Assembly (NCBI RefSeq): GCF_000482505.1
Contig: NZ_KI519444.1
Coordinates: forward strand, 48,953 to 112,952
Length of the DNA stretch: 64,000 nt
Origin: Leptotrichia trevisanii DSM 22070
GTDB taxonomy: Bacteria; Fusobacteriota; Fusobacteriia; Fusobacteriales; Leptotrichiaceae
Direction: 5' to 3'
Shown: positions 25,588 to 33,021 of the stretch, in pieces
How positions within the stretch are numbered: position 1 is the first letter of the stretch
Layout: the number at the start of each line of letters is the position of its first letter
The notes under the pieces: model-generated
What the model was told of the DNA's origin: nothing
Databases searched by the model: none
The model's input: the letters and a program-made list of their open reading frames with translations, nothing else
Translations under genes and position numbers: made by a program

Positions 25588-25884
25588 TTAGAATAGTTCA
25601 CTATGACTACCTGATGCTAATAAAATCAATATTAATTTATCTTCAACTATCTCGTAGATTAATAACCAATCTGGAGTTATATGACATTCTCTTGCCCCAT
25701 CATAATTATTGACTAATTTATGATCCTTGTTTTTAGGAGGAAGTTTTTCTCCTTTTGCTAATATTGAGATTATACTTTCTAATAATTTTAAATCTTTTTT
25801 CTGTTTTTTTAGATTTTTTAAATGTTTTTTAAATTTCCCAGTAAGAATAATAGAATATTTATACTCTTCTTTTTTACCCTTCAT
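25588..25884 (-). CDS. RelE/ParE-superfamily toxin, YafQ-like
   Basis: A 98-residue protein: YKYSIILTGKFKKHLKNLKK, then LESIISILAKGEKLPPKNKD, HKLVNNYDGARECHITPDWL, LIYEIVEDKLILILLASGSH. This is the YafQ-type mRNA interferase layout, with His and Asp/Trp in the usual HITPDWLLIYE segment. The start is the ATG at 25884, which overlaps the end of the antitoxin gene by 11 bases and has GGGAGAAG upstream; the longer open frame to 25977 lies inside the antitoxin gene. It belongs to a two-gene toxin-antitoxin module inserted between nrdF and the Abi gene. Confidence 0.9.
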   Translation of the reverse strand: MKGKKEEYKYSIILTGKFKKHLKNLKKQKKDLKLLESIISILAKGEKLPPKNKDHKLVNNYDGARECHITPDWLLIYEIVEDKLILILLASGSHSELF

Positions 25885-26164
25885 AATCTTCTCCCAAGAC
25901 ATCTTTAAACATTTCTTCTGGACTACTGTAGGATTTATAATTTGAAGGATTTTTCTTAATTTGTTTAACTTCTTCAAATGCTTGAGCCAATTCTGAATTT
26001 TCAGGTAAAGAATTTATATAAAATGGTATGCCTTTTTCTCTTATAGCCTGTTTTAAAAATATATTAATTGCTGTACTAAGGCTTAATCCTAAATCTTTAA
26101 ATAATTTCTGTGCTTCTTTTTTAGTTTCCTCATCTATCTTTATACTTGTATTAACTGTTGCCAT
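25874..26164 (-). CDS. RelB/DinJ-family antitoxin
   Basis: A 96-residue antitoxin with a ribbon-helix-helix N-terminus: TVNTSIKIDEETKKEAQKL followed by GLSLSTAINIFLKQAIREKG and IPFY, the DinJ/RelB signature. The acidic C-terminus (SSPEEMFKDVLGEDYEG) would wrap the toxin. AGGAAGTGATATTTT lies before the ATG. It probably represses its own promoter, as is usual for the family. Translation is coupled to the toxin by overlap. Confidence 0.9.
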   Translation of the reverse strand: MATVNTSIKIDEETKKEAQKLFKDLGLSLSTAINIFLKQAIREKGIPFYINSLPENSELAQAFEEVKQIKKNPSNYKSYSSPEEMFKDVLGEDYEG

Positions 26165-26238
26165 AAAATATCACTTCCTTTTATATATTATACATACAAA
26201 GTATATCTTTTGTCAATCAAATTAGTTTATCGTAATGT

Positions 26239-27180
26239 CTATTTATGCCAATCTTTTGGAAAATCCATTTTATATAAAATATCATTTATATCAATATCTT
26301 TTAGTTTAAGTTCAAGTAAACTTAATAATTCTCGTAACTTTTTTGTTAGACTTTCATATTCTTCTTTTGATAAAAATAATTTAAGTCCTTCGTATATCGT
26401 AAATAATTTTTGTTTCTTATTATTTGTTATACCTATAATATTATTTATATTTACAATATTTTTTGATGAAAAATCGTACATTCTTTCATTATGTGCTGCT
26501 ATGTTTCTAAATAATGAACTTGCCCGTAAAAAAGTTTTTATAAAATTATTATTTAATTTAGGTAAATTTGTGTACTCATTTTTATACAAATTTCTAAAAT
26601 GACTTATTATTTTATTTTGTACTCTATTTTCCAAAATCAAATAAAATCTGCTCATTTCTCCAAATGTAAAAAAATTAATTACTATCCAAAATGGTATATT
26701 GTCTTTTGTTGTACTATAATGCTTTATTATACTATTGCTTTTGTTATTTCTTAAAAAATTTAGTTTTTTTACTAAATGTGAAATAAGATGTATATTTTCA
26801 TTTCTAACTCCAACGTAATAATTATTAAGTTCCAAATAACTTTCTTTATTTGTATAACATTCTGAATAATAATATGCAATTGCCGTTTTAAAAGCTCTTT
26901 CCAATTGTGTCAAAACATCAAAAAACAACATTCTCAAACTTTTATCAAAATCATACAATGCTTTCAAATGATTAAAATGAACTCCCAATTTATAAATATC
27001 ATTTCCGTTTAAATCTTTCCCTTTTAAAAAAGGTTCTTTATAAAAATTTATAATGGAATAATAATTATACCTCATTAAACAATAAATTGTTTCATCATCA
27101 GTTTTTACCCGTAATTTACCTCCGTTTTCTCCATTTAAAATCTCAACTTGTTCCTTAAAAGTTTTAAATGGCTTATCCAT
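26239..27180 (-). CDS. Abi_2 (AbiD/AbiF) family abortive-infection protein
   Basis: A 313-residue Abi_2 protein. It begins MDKPFKTFKEQVEIL, contains RYNYYSIINFYKEPFL, LYDFDKSLRMLFFDVL and TQLERAFKTAIAYYYSE, and near the C-terminus has FRNIAAHNERMYDF. The RX4H (RNIAAH) is HEPN-like, in line with an RNA-targeting toxin. The start is the ATG at 27180, with AAAGGGGGAAAAGG upstream; a longer frame to 27225 would cover a terminator. A separate promoter, structured RNA and terminator lie directly upstream (27209-27331), an arrangement described for abiF-type genes. Confidence 0.88.
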   Translation of the reverse strand: MDKPFKTFKEQVEILNGENGGKLRVKTDDETIYCLMRYNYYSIINFYKEPFLKGKDLNGNDIYKLGVHFNHLKALYDFDKSLRMLFFDVLTQLERAFKTAIAYYYSECYTNKESYLELNNYYVGVRNENIHLISHLVKKLNFLRNNKSNSIIKHYSTTKDNIPFWIVINFFTFGEMSRFYLILENRVQNKIISHFRNLYKNEYTNLPKLNNNFIKTFLRASSLFRNIAAHNERMYDFSSKNIVNINNIIGITNNKKQKLFTIYEGLKLFLSKEEYESLTKKLRELLSLLELKLKDIDINDILYKMDFPKDWHK

Positions 27181-27208
27181 TCCTTTTCCCCCTTTTATCT
27201 CAAAAATG

Positions 27209-27243
27209 CAAAAAAGCCCTATCAAAATTGAAAGAGCTTTTTC
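27209..27243 (-). terminator. Terminator of the Abi-associated RNA
   Basis: On the minus strand AAAAAGCTCT pairs with AGGGCTTTTTT (one G-U pair), and the loop can pair further as TCAA/TTGA, giving about 14 bp followed by T. It lies only 28 bases before the Abi start codon, so transcripts from the upstream promoter mostly end before the gene, with some read-through. Confidence 0.8.
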
Positions 27244-27296
27244 TACAGTCTACAACAACGCACAGTTAAGTGGGTTATTCTTGTAGTACGATCACT
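27209..27296 (-). ncRNA. Candidate structured RNA upstream of the Abi_2 gene (abiF RNA-like)
   Basis: A unit of about 88 bases with its own consensus promoter and terminator. From its 5' end: CTACAA and TTGTAG form an outer stem; inside it AAC-C-CAC and GTG-C-GTT pair around TTAACT; the terminator hairpin follows. Structured RNAs of this kind, called abiF RNAs, have been reported upstream of abiF-type genes and proposed to act as antitoxins; that comparison is from memory, while the hairpins, promoter and terminator are seen directly. Confidence 0.7.
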
Positions 27297-27302
27297 AAAA
27301 TT

Positions 27303-27331
27303 ATTATACTCTATATTTTGATTTTTGTCAA
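27303..27331 (-). promoter_or_regulatory. Consensus sigma-70 promoter for the Abi-associated RNA
   Basis: TTGACA (27326-27331) and TATAAT (27303-27308) on the minus strand with exactly 17 bases between them, both hexamers perfect. Transcription should begin at about 27296, just ahead of the structured RNA. It is the strongest promoter match I saw in the window. Confidence 0.88.
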
Positions 27332-27373
27332 ATGTTGATATTTGTCATTGTATATAAATGATACCTGTCATTT

Positions 27374-29095
27374 TTAATAATAAGATTTTTCACATTTATC
27401 ACTGTCAATAAAAGTAACTATTCCACCTTTTGAATTAAATTCAACATTTAATTTACAATTTTTAGTTAAATTATATTTTCCTTCTTTAAAAGTTACTTTT
27501 CTTAAAGTATTTGGTTCTAATTTATAGAACTTCTCCTTATCCAAGTATAAATCTATACTTATTTCTCTGTCTGATAGATTAGTTAAAATATAATCATACT
27601 CTTTAGGAAAAGATTTAAATTGACTTTGCTGATTAACAACACCACAACTCTTTAAATCAATTATTCCAATTTCTGAATCAGGATTAATAGTAAATTGACA
27701 TTTAGTACCATCATTTTTTTCTATACTATGTTCACCTGCTTTTAATGTTATTTTTTTTGAAGAATATGATTCTAATATGTAATTGTAATCTGCTGTTGTA
27801 TCTAATTTTATTTTTATTTCTTTATCAGTTGAATTATTTAAAGTATATTTTTTTAAACCTTTGTCTAATACATCATTCTGTCTTATTCCATCTTTATTAA
27901 TCCATATTACAACTAATGATATTATTGAAGCAAACAACACAATTAAAAAAGAGGATACTTTAGGATTCTTCCTTTTATTTTCTACTAAATACTCTGATTT
28001 GTATTTTTGGATAAATTTCTTTTCGTTTATTAAATTCCAACCATTTTCATTTTTTAACACAAAGAAAAAATCAAACGAATACACATCACCAATTCTAATA
28101 TTAATATTATTTTCAAAATTTTCTTTTTTTAATTTTAGTTTTATAGGAAAAATTACAAAACTTTCTTCATTATTATTTTTATACTCATGTAAATTAAAAT
28201 AATCAAATTCTATATTAAAAGTTATGCCGTTAATTCTTTCATTTGATTCATTTTGATTTATTCTAAAAAAACTTAATATTTTTTCTTTATCTTCTTCTAA
28301 CAAATATTCTGAAATATTTTCATATCTATAGTCTGTTTTAAGTATCTCATTCAAGATATTATTTATTTTTAGTTCCAAAATATTTTTCTTAATTAATAAA
28401 AATTCTTTGATTTCAATTAATTCTACAATTCCTATATCTATAACTTCTTTTAAAAATTTTTTTCTTAAAAAATTACTACCTACTAATATACAGTATCCAA
28501 AAAAATAATAACCTGCTATAAAAATTATAAAATTAATCCATTCAAATTTTTCATTTATTTTAAAATATTGACTTGCTACAACAGATAATATTGGAGTAAC
28601 CAAAGAAAAGTTGATTGTAGTAATAGTAGTAATTTTTTTCCATTTATTAATTTCGTCATTTATTTCGTTTTCTAATTCCTTTAACAACTCATCTATATTT
28701 TCTAGTTTAATTATATAATTTGAATCAATATACTCTTTAAATAAATTGTTGATTCTATTATTAATTAGAACTCTATCATCATAAAAATCTACAATCTCAT
28801 TTTTCCCAAGTTTTAATTTTGACTTTAAACGTTTAGAATAACACCAATATACCCAAAATATTGATAAATTCATTACTAAAAATACAGTACTAATCCATGT
28901 TTTAAAAAAATCTACATTACTAAAAAAATACTTTATAATTCCCGTTGAAGTAATTGGAATTATTAAAATAATAATTATGAATGTTGTTGGAAATCTCTTT
29001 TTATAAAAATAATTGGAATTATACTTCTTTTTCTCTTCTATTATAGTTTTAATATGACTAATTTTAGGCTTATTTACACCGAACAACTTATACAC
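27374..29095 (-). CDS. Multi-pass membrane protein of unknown function
   Basis: A 573-residue protein with about four N-terminal hydrophobic helices (TTFIIIILIIPITSTGIIKY, STVFLVMNLSIFWVYWCY, then around residues 155-200) and another near 385 (SSFLIVLFASIISLVVIWI), followed by a repeated beta-rich domain: two related stretches around NSTDKEIKIKLDTTADYNYI and NLSDREISIDLYLDKEKFY. The listed start is a GTG inside the nrdE 3' end (22-base overlap); a TTG three codons later, eight bases after GAGGAG, is the alternative. Not recognised. It belongs to the block that separates nrdE from nrdF. Confidence 0.65.
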   Translation of the reverse strand: MYKLFGVNKPKISHIKTIIEEKKKYNSNYFYKKRFPTTFIIIILIIPITSTGIIKYFFSNVDFFKTWISTVFLVMNLSIFWVYWCYSKRLKSKLKLGKNEIVDFYDDRVLINNRINNLFKEYIDSNYIIKLENIDELLKELENEINDEINKWKKITTITTINFSLVTPILSVVASQYFKINEKFEWINFIIFIAGYYFFGYCILVGSNFLRKKFLKEVIDIGIVELIEIKEFLLIKKNILELKINNILNEILKTDYRYENISEYLLEEDKEKILSFFRINQNESNERINGITFNIEFDYFNLHEYKNNNEESFVIFPIKLKLKKENFENNINIRIGDVYSFDFFFVLKNENGWNLINEKKFIQKYKSEYLVENKRKNPKVSSFLIVLFASIISLVVIWINKDGIRQNDVLDKGLKKYTLNNSTDKEIKIKLDTTADYNYILESYSSKKITLKAGEHSIEKNDGTKCQFTINPDSEIGIIDLKSCGVVNQQSQFKSFPKEYDYILTNLSDREISIDLYLDKEKFYKLEPNTLRKVTFKEGKYNLTKNCKLNVEFNSKGGIVTFIDSDKCEKSYY

Positions 29096-31173
29096 TCCTC
29101 AATCGTAGCCTTTCTCGTTCTAGTATAATAAAGCGACTTCAACCCCAGCCTATGTGCATAAATATAAAGTCTAGCCAAATCTCTTGTGCTGTCCGTACTC
29201 TTTGTATACAAGATAGTCGAAATTCCTTGATCCACGTGTCTTTGAATTACAGAAATTAGTTTCAAGATATTTTTTTGATCCATATCGTATGCTGACTTAT
29301 AGAAGAAGTAGTTGTCGTTTGTCAGGTACGGCATTGGGTAGAATGTTGTACTGTCTCCGTATTCTCTTACTTCGATTGTGTCAACTACTGGCATTACTGA
29401 GGCTGTCGAGTTCATTATGTAGGATGTTGACTGGTTTGGGGCGATTGCCATTCGGTAGGCGTTGTAGACTCCGTGTTTCATTACTTGCTCTTTTAGGTTT
29501 GCCCAGTCTTCTTTTGTTGGGATGTAGATTCCTTCAAATAGCTGTTTTATTTTTTCTGTTTGTGGCATGTATTCTTTTGTGATATATTTGTCAAAGTAGT
29601 TTCCGTTGGCATATTCAGATTTTTCAAAGTCCTTGAAAGTTTCACCTTTTTCCTTTGCAATTTCCATCGAACGTTCCAATGAATAGAAGTTTACCATCAT
29701 GAAGAATACGTTACAGAAGTCAAGTGCTTCCTTGCTTTCATACATAATAAAGTTTTTAGCCAAGTATCCGTGCAGGTTCATTGCTCCCAACCCTACTGAG
29801 TGCAGCTCATCGTTTGCTTTTTTTATTGACGGAACAATATCAATGTTTGTTAAGTCTGATACCATTGTAAGTGAGTCAATCGCTGCTTTTGTAGCTTCTT
29901 TTATTCTCTTATTTTCCATTACAGTTGCAATATTTAATGAACCCAGATTACATGAAATTCCACGTCTTATTGTATCTTTCTCATAATATGCGTTAATGTC
30001 TGAAACTTCTGATAATTGGCATATTTCGGTGCAAAGATTTGAGAATTTAACCGTCCCAATTTCTTTCAATGCATGCTCCCTATTCGCATTATCTTTAAAG
30101 AATAAATATGGATATCCGCTTTCCTTTTGCGTTTGAGAAATTTTTACAAGAAGTTCCCTTGCGTTTATTTTTTTCTTTTTAACATTTGGATTATCAACCA
30201 GTTTTTCATACATTTCGTTCATATCCATTTCATCCAGATATTGCCCATATTCAAGGAATACTGTGTGTGGATTGAACGTGTAGCAAACTTCATCTTCCAT
30301 TGCCAACTGCATAAACTTGTCTGGAACAATAACTCCGATTGATAATGATTTTATTCTGATTTTTTCATCTACATTTATCTTTTTACTATCCAAAAATTCA
30401 TTAATGTCAGAATGAAAAACATTCAAATAAACCGCTCCAGCTCCAGCTCTTTGTCCTAACTGATTTGCATACGAAAAAATATCTTCTAGAATCTTCATAA
30501 TCGGTAAGACTCCAGAAGCTCTACCTTCCACACCTTTTATTGACTCTCCTCTTGCCCTGATTTTAGAGAGGTTAATCGCAACTCCTCCACCAATTGAAGA
30601 AAGTTTCATTGAAGAATCAAAAACATATCCAATTCCGCTCAAATTATCTCCCATTTCATCAAGGAAGCAAGAAACAAGCTCCCCAGAACGTTTTTTTCCA
30701 GAATTTAAGAAAGTAGGCGTAGCAGGCTGATATTCTTGATTTATCAACATCAAAGCGTACTCTTTTGCCTTTTCAACATTTCCCTGTGCCAAATAAAGCG
30801 AAACTGTCGCAACCCTGTCTTCATATCTTTCCAAAAACTTCTCCCCAGAATCATCCATCAAAGCATAACTTTGATAAAATTTCGATGCACTCATAAACGA
30901 AGCAAACCTGAACTTTTTATCATAAACCAGCTTAAATACTTCCTTTATTTCATCGTGGCTATACATCTCATAAAAATCAATATAATAATCATTCTTTATC
31001 AAATATCTCATCTTTTCCTCAAGATTGTGAAAAAACACCGTATTCTTATTCACATAATCCACAAAATACGAATAAACAGCCTCCTTATCTTTCTCAAGCT
31101 GAAAATCCTCCCCTTTTTTTACCATTATCTCGTTATTTAAGTATATCCATTTTTTTGCTCTTTTATCTACCAT
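29074..31173 (-). CDS. nrdE: Class Ib ribonucleotide reductase alpha subunit
   Basis: Catalytic subunit that reduces ribonucleoside diphosphates. Active-site motif NLCTEI holds the thiyl-radical Cys and Glu; the redox Cys pair includes LVSCFLDE and the partner in ISCNLGSLN. The C-terminal shuttle cysteines are in EECISCSV. Glycine-rich GQRAGAGAVYLNVFH is as in NrdE. At 699 residues, lacking an ATP cone, it fits class Ib rather than NrdA. nrdI and nrdH are upstream on the same strand beyond a mosaic repeat. Electrons should come from NrdH. Confidence 0.95.
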   Translation of the reverse strand: MVDKRAKKWIYLNNEIMVKKGEDFQLEKDKEAVYSYFVDYVNKNTVFFHNLEEKMRYLIKNDYYIDFYEMYSHDEIKEVFKLVYDKKFRFASFMSASKFYQSYALMDDSGEKFLERYEDRVATVSLYLAQGNVEKAKEYALMLINQEYQPATPTFLNSGKKRSGELVSCFLDEMGDNLSGIGYVFDSSMKLSSIGGGVAINLSKIRARGESIKGVEGRASGVLPIMKILEDIFSYANQLGQRAGAGAVYLNVFHSDINEFLDSKKINVDEKIRIKSLSIGVIVPDKFMQLAMEDEVCYTFNPHTVFLEYGQYLDEMDMNEMYEKLVDNPNVKKKKINARELLVKISQTQKESGYPYLFFKDNANREHALKEIGTVKFSNLCTEICQLSEVSDINAYYEKDTIRRGISCNLGSLNIATVMENKRIKEATKAAIDSLTMVSDLTNIDIVPSIKKANDELHSVGLGAMNLHGYLAKNFIMYESKEALDFCNVFFMMVNFYSLERSMEIAKEKGETFKDFEKSEYANGNYFDKYITKEYMPQTEKIKQLFEGIYIPTKEDWANLKEQVMKHGVYNAYRMAIAPNQSTSYIMNSTASVMPVVDTIEVREYGDSTTFYPMPYLTNDNYFFYKSAYDMDQKNILKLISVIQRHVDQGISTILYTKSTDSTRDLARLYIYAHRLGLKSLYYTRTRKATIEECISCSV

Positions 31174-31239
31174 AATCTTCTCCTATTTTTTTATTTTATA
31201 TTTTTTACATAACTTTTACTAATCCAATTAAATTATTTT

Positions 31240-31866
31240 GATTAATAATTATTATTTCTTTTTATATTATTTTTAGTTTTTTTAACGTAAGGGCATCAGA
31301 CACCATGCCCTTTTTCGCAATAACAGTTACTTTAACATATTTAACTGATTACTACTTAGAGATAATAGCGAAATGTTCTACGAACCACCCCGCTCAACAC
31401 AAAACTTTCTTATAAAGAAAAAAGAAAACTCGCTTTTAAAGATTATCTTAATTCCAATAAATTAATTAATTTTAAAACTTTTTCCAAAAGCTCAAACAGT
31501 TCTTTTTCCTTTAATGAAATTTTGCTTATTAATTTTTCATCAAAACAGTTTTTATACTAAAATCCCATTTAATTAACGAATTTATTACAAACTTTTTTAA
31601 TAAAGGATATAAACCTAATATTTTCAAGTAATTATAAGATATAATTTTTATTTTTCAAACATAGTCTACCATAAACTAATCCGTCGGAGCATTTTTTTGT
31701 GCTGGCAAAACTGTCTGAGCATAGCGAGTTTTTTGTCAGTGCAGAAAAATGTCGTAGACTAGCCATAGGTTATTGCGTAGCAATCTTGCCAAATATTTTG
31801 ATTATCAGGATAAACCTTTACTGCAAGATAAGGTTTTGCGGCAATGAGCAATCCTACGAAAATAAA
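31240..31866. repeat. Intergenic mosaic repeat, copy B
   Basis: Fills the nrdI-nrdE gap. Contains AAGGGCAT/ATGCCCTT near 31290-31312; a segment near 31313-31372 closely related to 8350-8410 of copy A; a segment near 31385-31545 related to 37310-37405 of copy C but with a longer inner insertion; ACTAAAATCCCATTTA near 31556; the large hairpin at 31690-31751 with the loop GTCTGAGCATAGCG identical to copy A; and the CGGCAATGAGCAATCCTACG end shared with copy A. A 134-codon frame here is repeat-derived and not a credible gene. Confidence 0.85.
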
Positions 31867-31867
31867 G

Positions 31868-32239
31868 TTAATTATTTTCCAAATAATCTATATAATTTTC
31901 CACTTCCGTACTTGTTCCCGACAGCTCAAATTTCATCAATACTGGAATTCCGTATTTTTGCTGAATTTTATCAGCTGCTAGTGCGAAAAATTGTCCCCAG
32001 TTTCTGTTTCCGCTGGAACTTACTGATTTTAATAGTTTACTGTTGTTTTCATTTTGTAGAAATTCATCTGTTGTTGCTGGAATTTCTCCGATTTTTGTTG
32101 TGAAAGTTAGGAAATGTCCTTCGTTTTCGATTGTCATTGTCGGTTCTATTTTGATAAAATGCCAGTCTGGGCGTTGTACTTGCATTTTTTTTATAAATCT
32201 TTCTACATTTCCTGTTTTTGAATCGTAATATATATACAT
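31868..32239 (-). CDS. nrdI: NrdI flavodoxin-like protein
   Basis: Flavoprotein that supplies the oxidant to assemble the dimanganese-tyrosyl cofactor of NrdF. The FMN phosphate loop is YYDSKTGNVERF at the N-terminus, with the usual TFTTKIGEIPATTDEFL and SSSGNRNWGQFFALAAD segments. 123 residues is normal. AAGGTGAAATAA precedes the ATG. It lies between nrdH and nrdE, now pushed apart from nrdE by copy B of the repeat. Confidence 0.95.
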   Translation of the reverse strand: MYIYYDSKTGNVERFIKKMQVQRPDWHFIKIEPTMTIENEGHFLTFTTKIGEIPATTDEFLQNENNSKLLKSVSSSGNRNWGQFFALAADKIQQKYGIPVLMKFELSGTSTEVENYIDYLENN

Positions 32240-32258
32240 TTATTTCACCTTGCTTTTT

Positions 32259-32291
32259 GTCATTTATTCTATTTTTTGCTGAATAAATGAC
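32259..32291. other. Inverted repeat between nrdH and nrdI
   Basis: GTCATTTATTC (32259-32269) and GAATAAATGAC (32281-32291) are perfect 11-base arms around an 11-base loop. On the minus strand the stem is followed by AAAAAG, so it is not a standard terminator of nrdH; it may mark an RNA processing or stability element ahead of the nrdI ribosome site. Confidence 0.6.
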
Positions 32292-32415
32292 TGAAATTTT
32301 GTTTTATTTTCCAAATTTTAGGCATAAAATATACCCAAAACTGAATATTTTAATAAAAAATAGTTTTGAGTAGTATTATTTATTATTTTGAAATTGTATT
32401 TTAAATTGTTCTTTA

Positions 32416-32655
32416 TTACATCATCGAGATGATTTCATTGATTTCTTCTGGCTTGAAACCGATTGTTCTTTTTATTTCTTCATTTTCTTCAAATAGAATT
32501 ACTGTTGGTACGCTTCTTACTTTATATTTTACAGCTATTTCTGGATTATCGAAAGGGTTTATTCTTTCGTATTCCACACCTTTTTTATCTAATAAGTCTG
32601 ACACCATTGCACATGGATTGCAGTCATTTTTTTCAAATTTTATTATTTTTTTCAT
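32416..32655 (-). CDS. nrdH: NrdH-like glutaredoxin/thioredoxin-fold protein
   Basis: A 79-residue redox protein: KIIKFEKNDCNPCAMVSDLL has the CxxC motif (CNPC), and VRSVPTVILFEENEE contains the cis-Pro segment. It should reduce the NrdE cysteines. The CNPC sequence and SVPTV are closer to small thioredoxins than to the classical NrdH CVQC, so thioredoxin-like is a fair alternative. AGGAGGAGAAAA precedes the ATG. It is the first gene after the NrdR-controlled promoter. Confidence 0.85.
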   Translation of the reverse strand: MKKIIKFEKNDCNPCAMVSDLLDKKGVEYERINPFDNPEIAVKYKVRSVPTVILFEENEEIKRTIGFKPEEINEIISMM

Positions 32656-32687
32656 TATTCTTTTCTCCTCCTGTTTTTACGCACAAA

Positions 32688-32759
32688 ACACAATATGTTG
32701 TGTTTCATCTGAATTTTTTATCGTATATGTAGTGTATCTTATTTTCAGAATTTTTTCAA
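32688..32759 (-). promoter_or_regulatory. nrdH promoter with tandem NrdR boxes
   Basis: Two 16-base sequences match the NrdR box: ACACAATATGTTGTGT at 32688-32703 (near-perfect palindrome) and ATCGTATATGTAGTGT at 32720-32735. They are 32 bases apart, on the same helical face, as in known NrdR sites. TTGAAA (32754-32759) and TACACT (32731-32736) make a -35/-10 pair with a 17-base spacer, and the -10 overlaps the second box, so NrdR binding should block RNA polymerase when dATP is plentiful. Confidence 0.9.
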
Positions 32760-33021
32760 TAAGATTATATTTAATTTTTCATTAAAGTATTTTCTAAGCG
32801 GATGGATAAAGGAATTTTATAAATTATATATTTTATATATCAAAATTGGGTTATTTATTATGATTCAAAAGAATTGTGTTTTTATTTTTTCTTTTTATTG
32901 AACTTGACGTGATAATACGCCTCTTTGTACATATTTTCCAAATAATCTATATTTCTATATACACATACACCTTTTTATGATAAAATAATAGGATAAAATT
33001 TACTAAATGGGAGTTGATGAA

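Noticed and set aside
31699-32103. Plus-strand frame of 134 codons (starts LAKLSEHSEFF)
   Set aside because: It runs through the mosaic repeat and then antisense through nrdI. There is no ribosome site, and the same peptide-like stretch arises from the repeat core at 8.5 kb.
32740-33021. Possible cobalamin riboswitch before metH
   Set aside because: No B12-box (GCC.CTG-type) or the expected stems were seen in the region upstream of metH.
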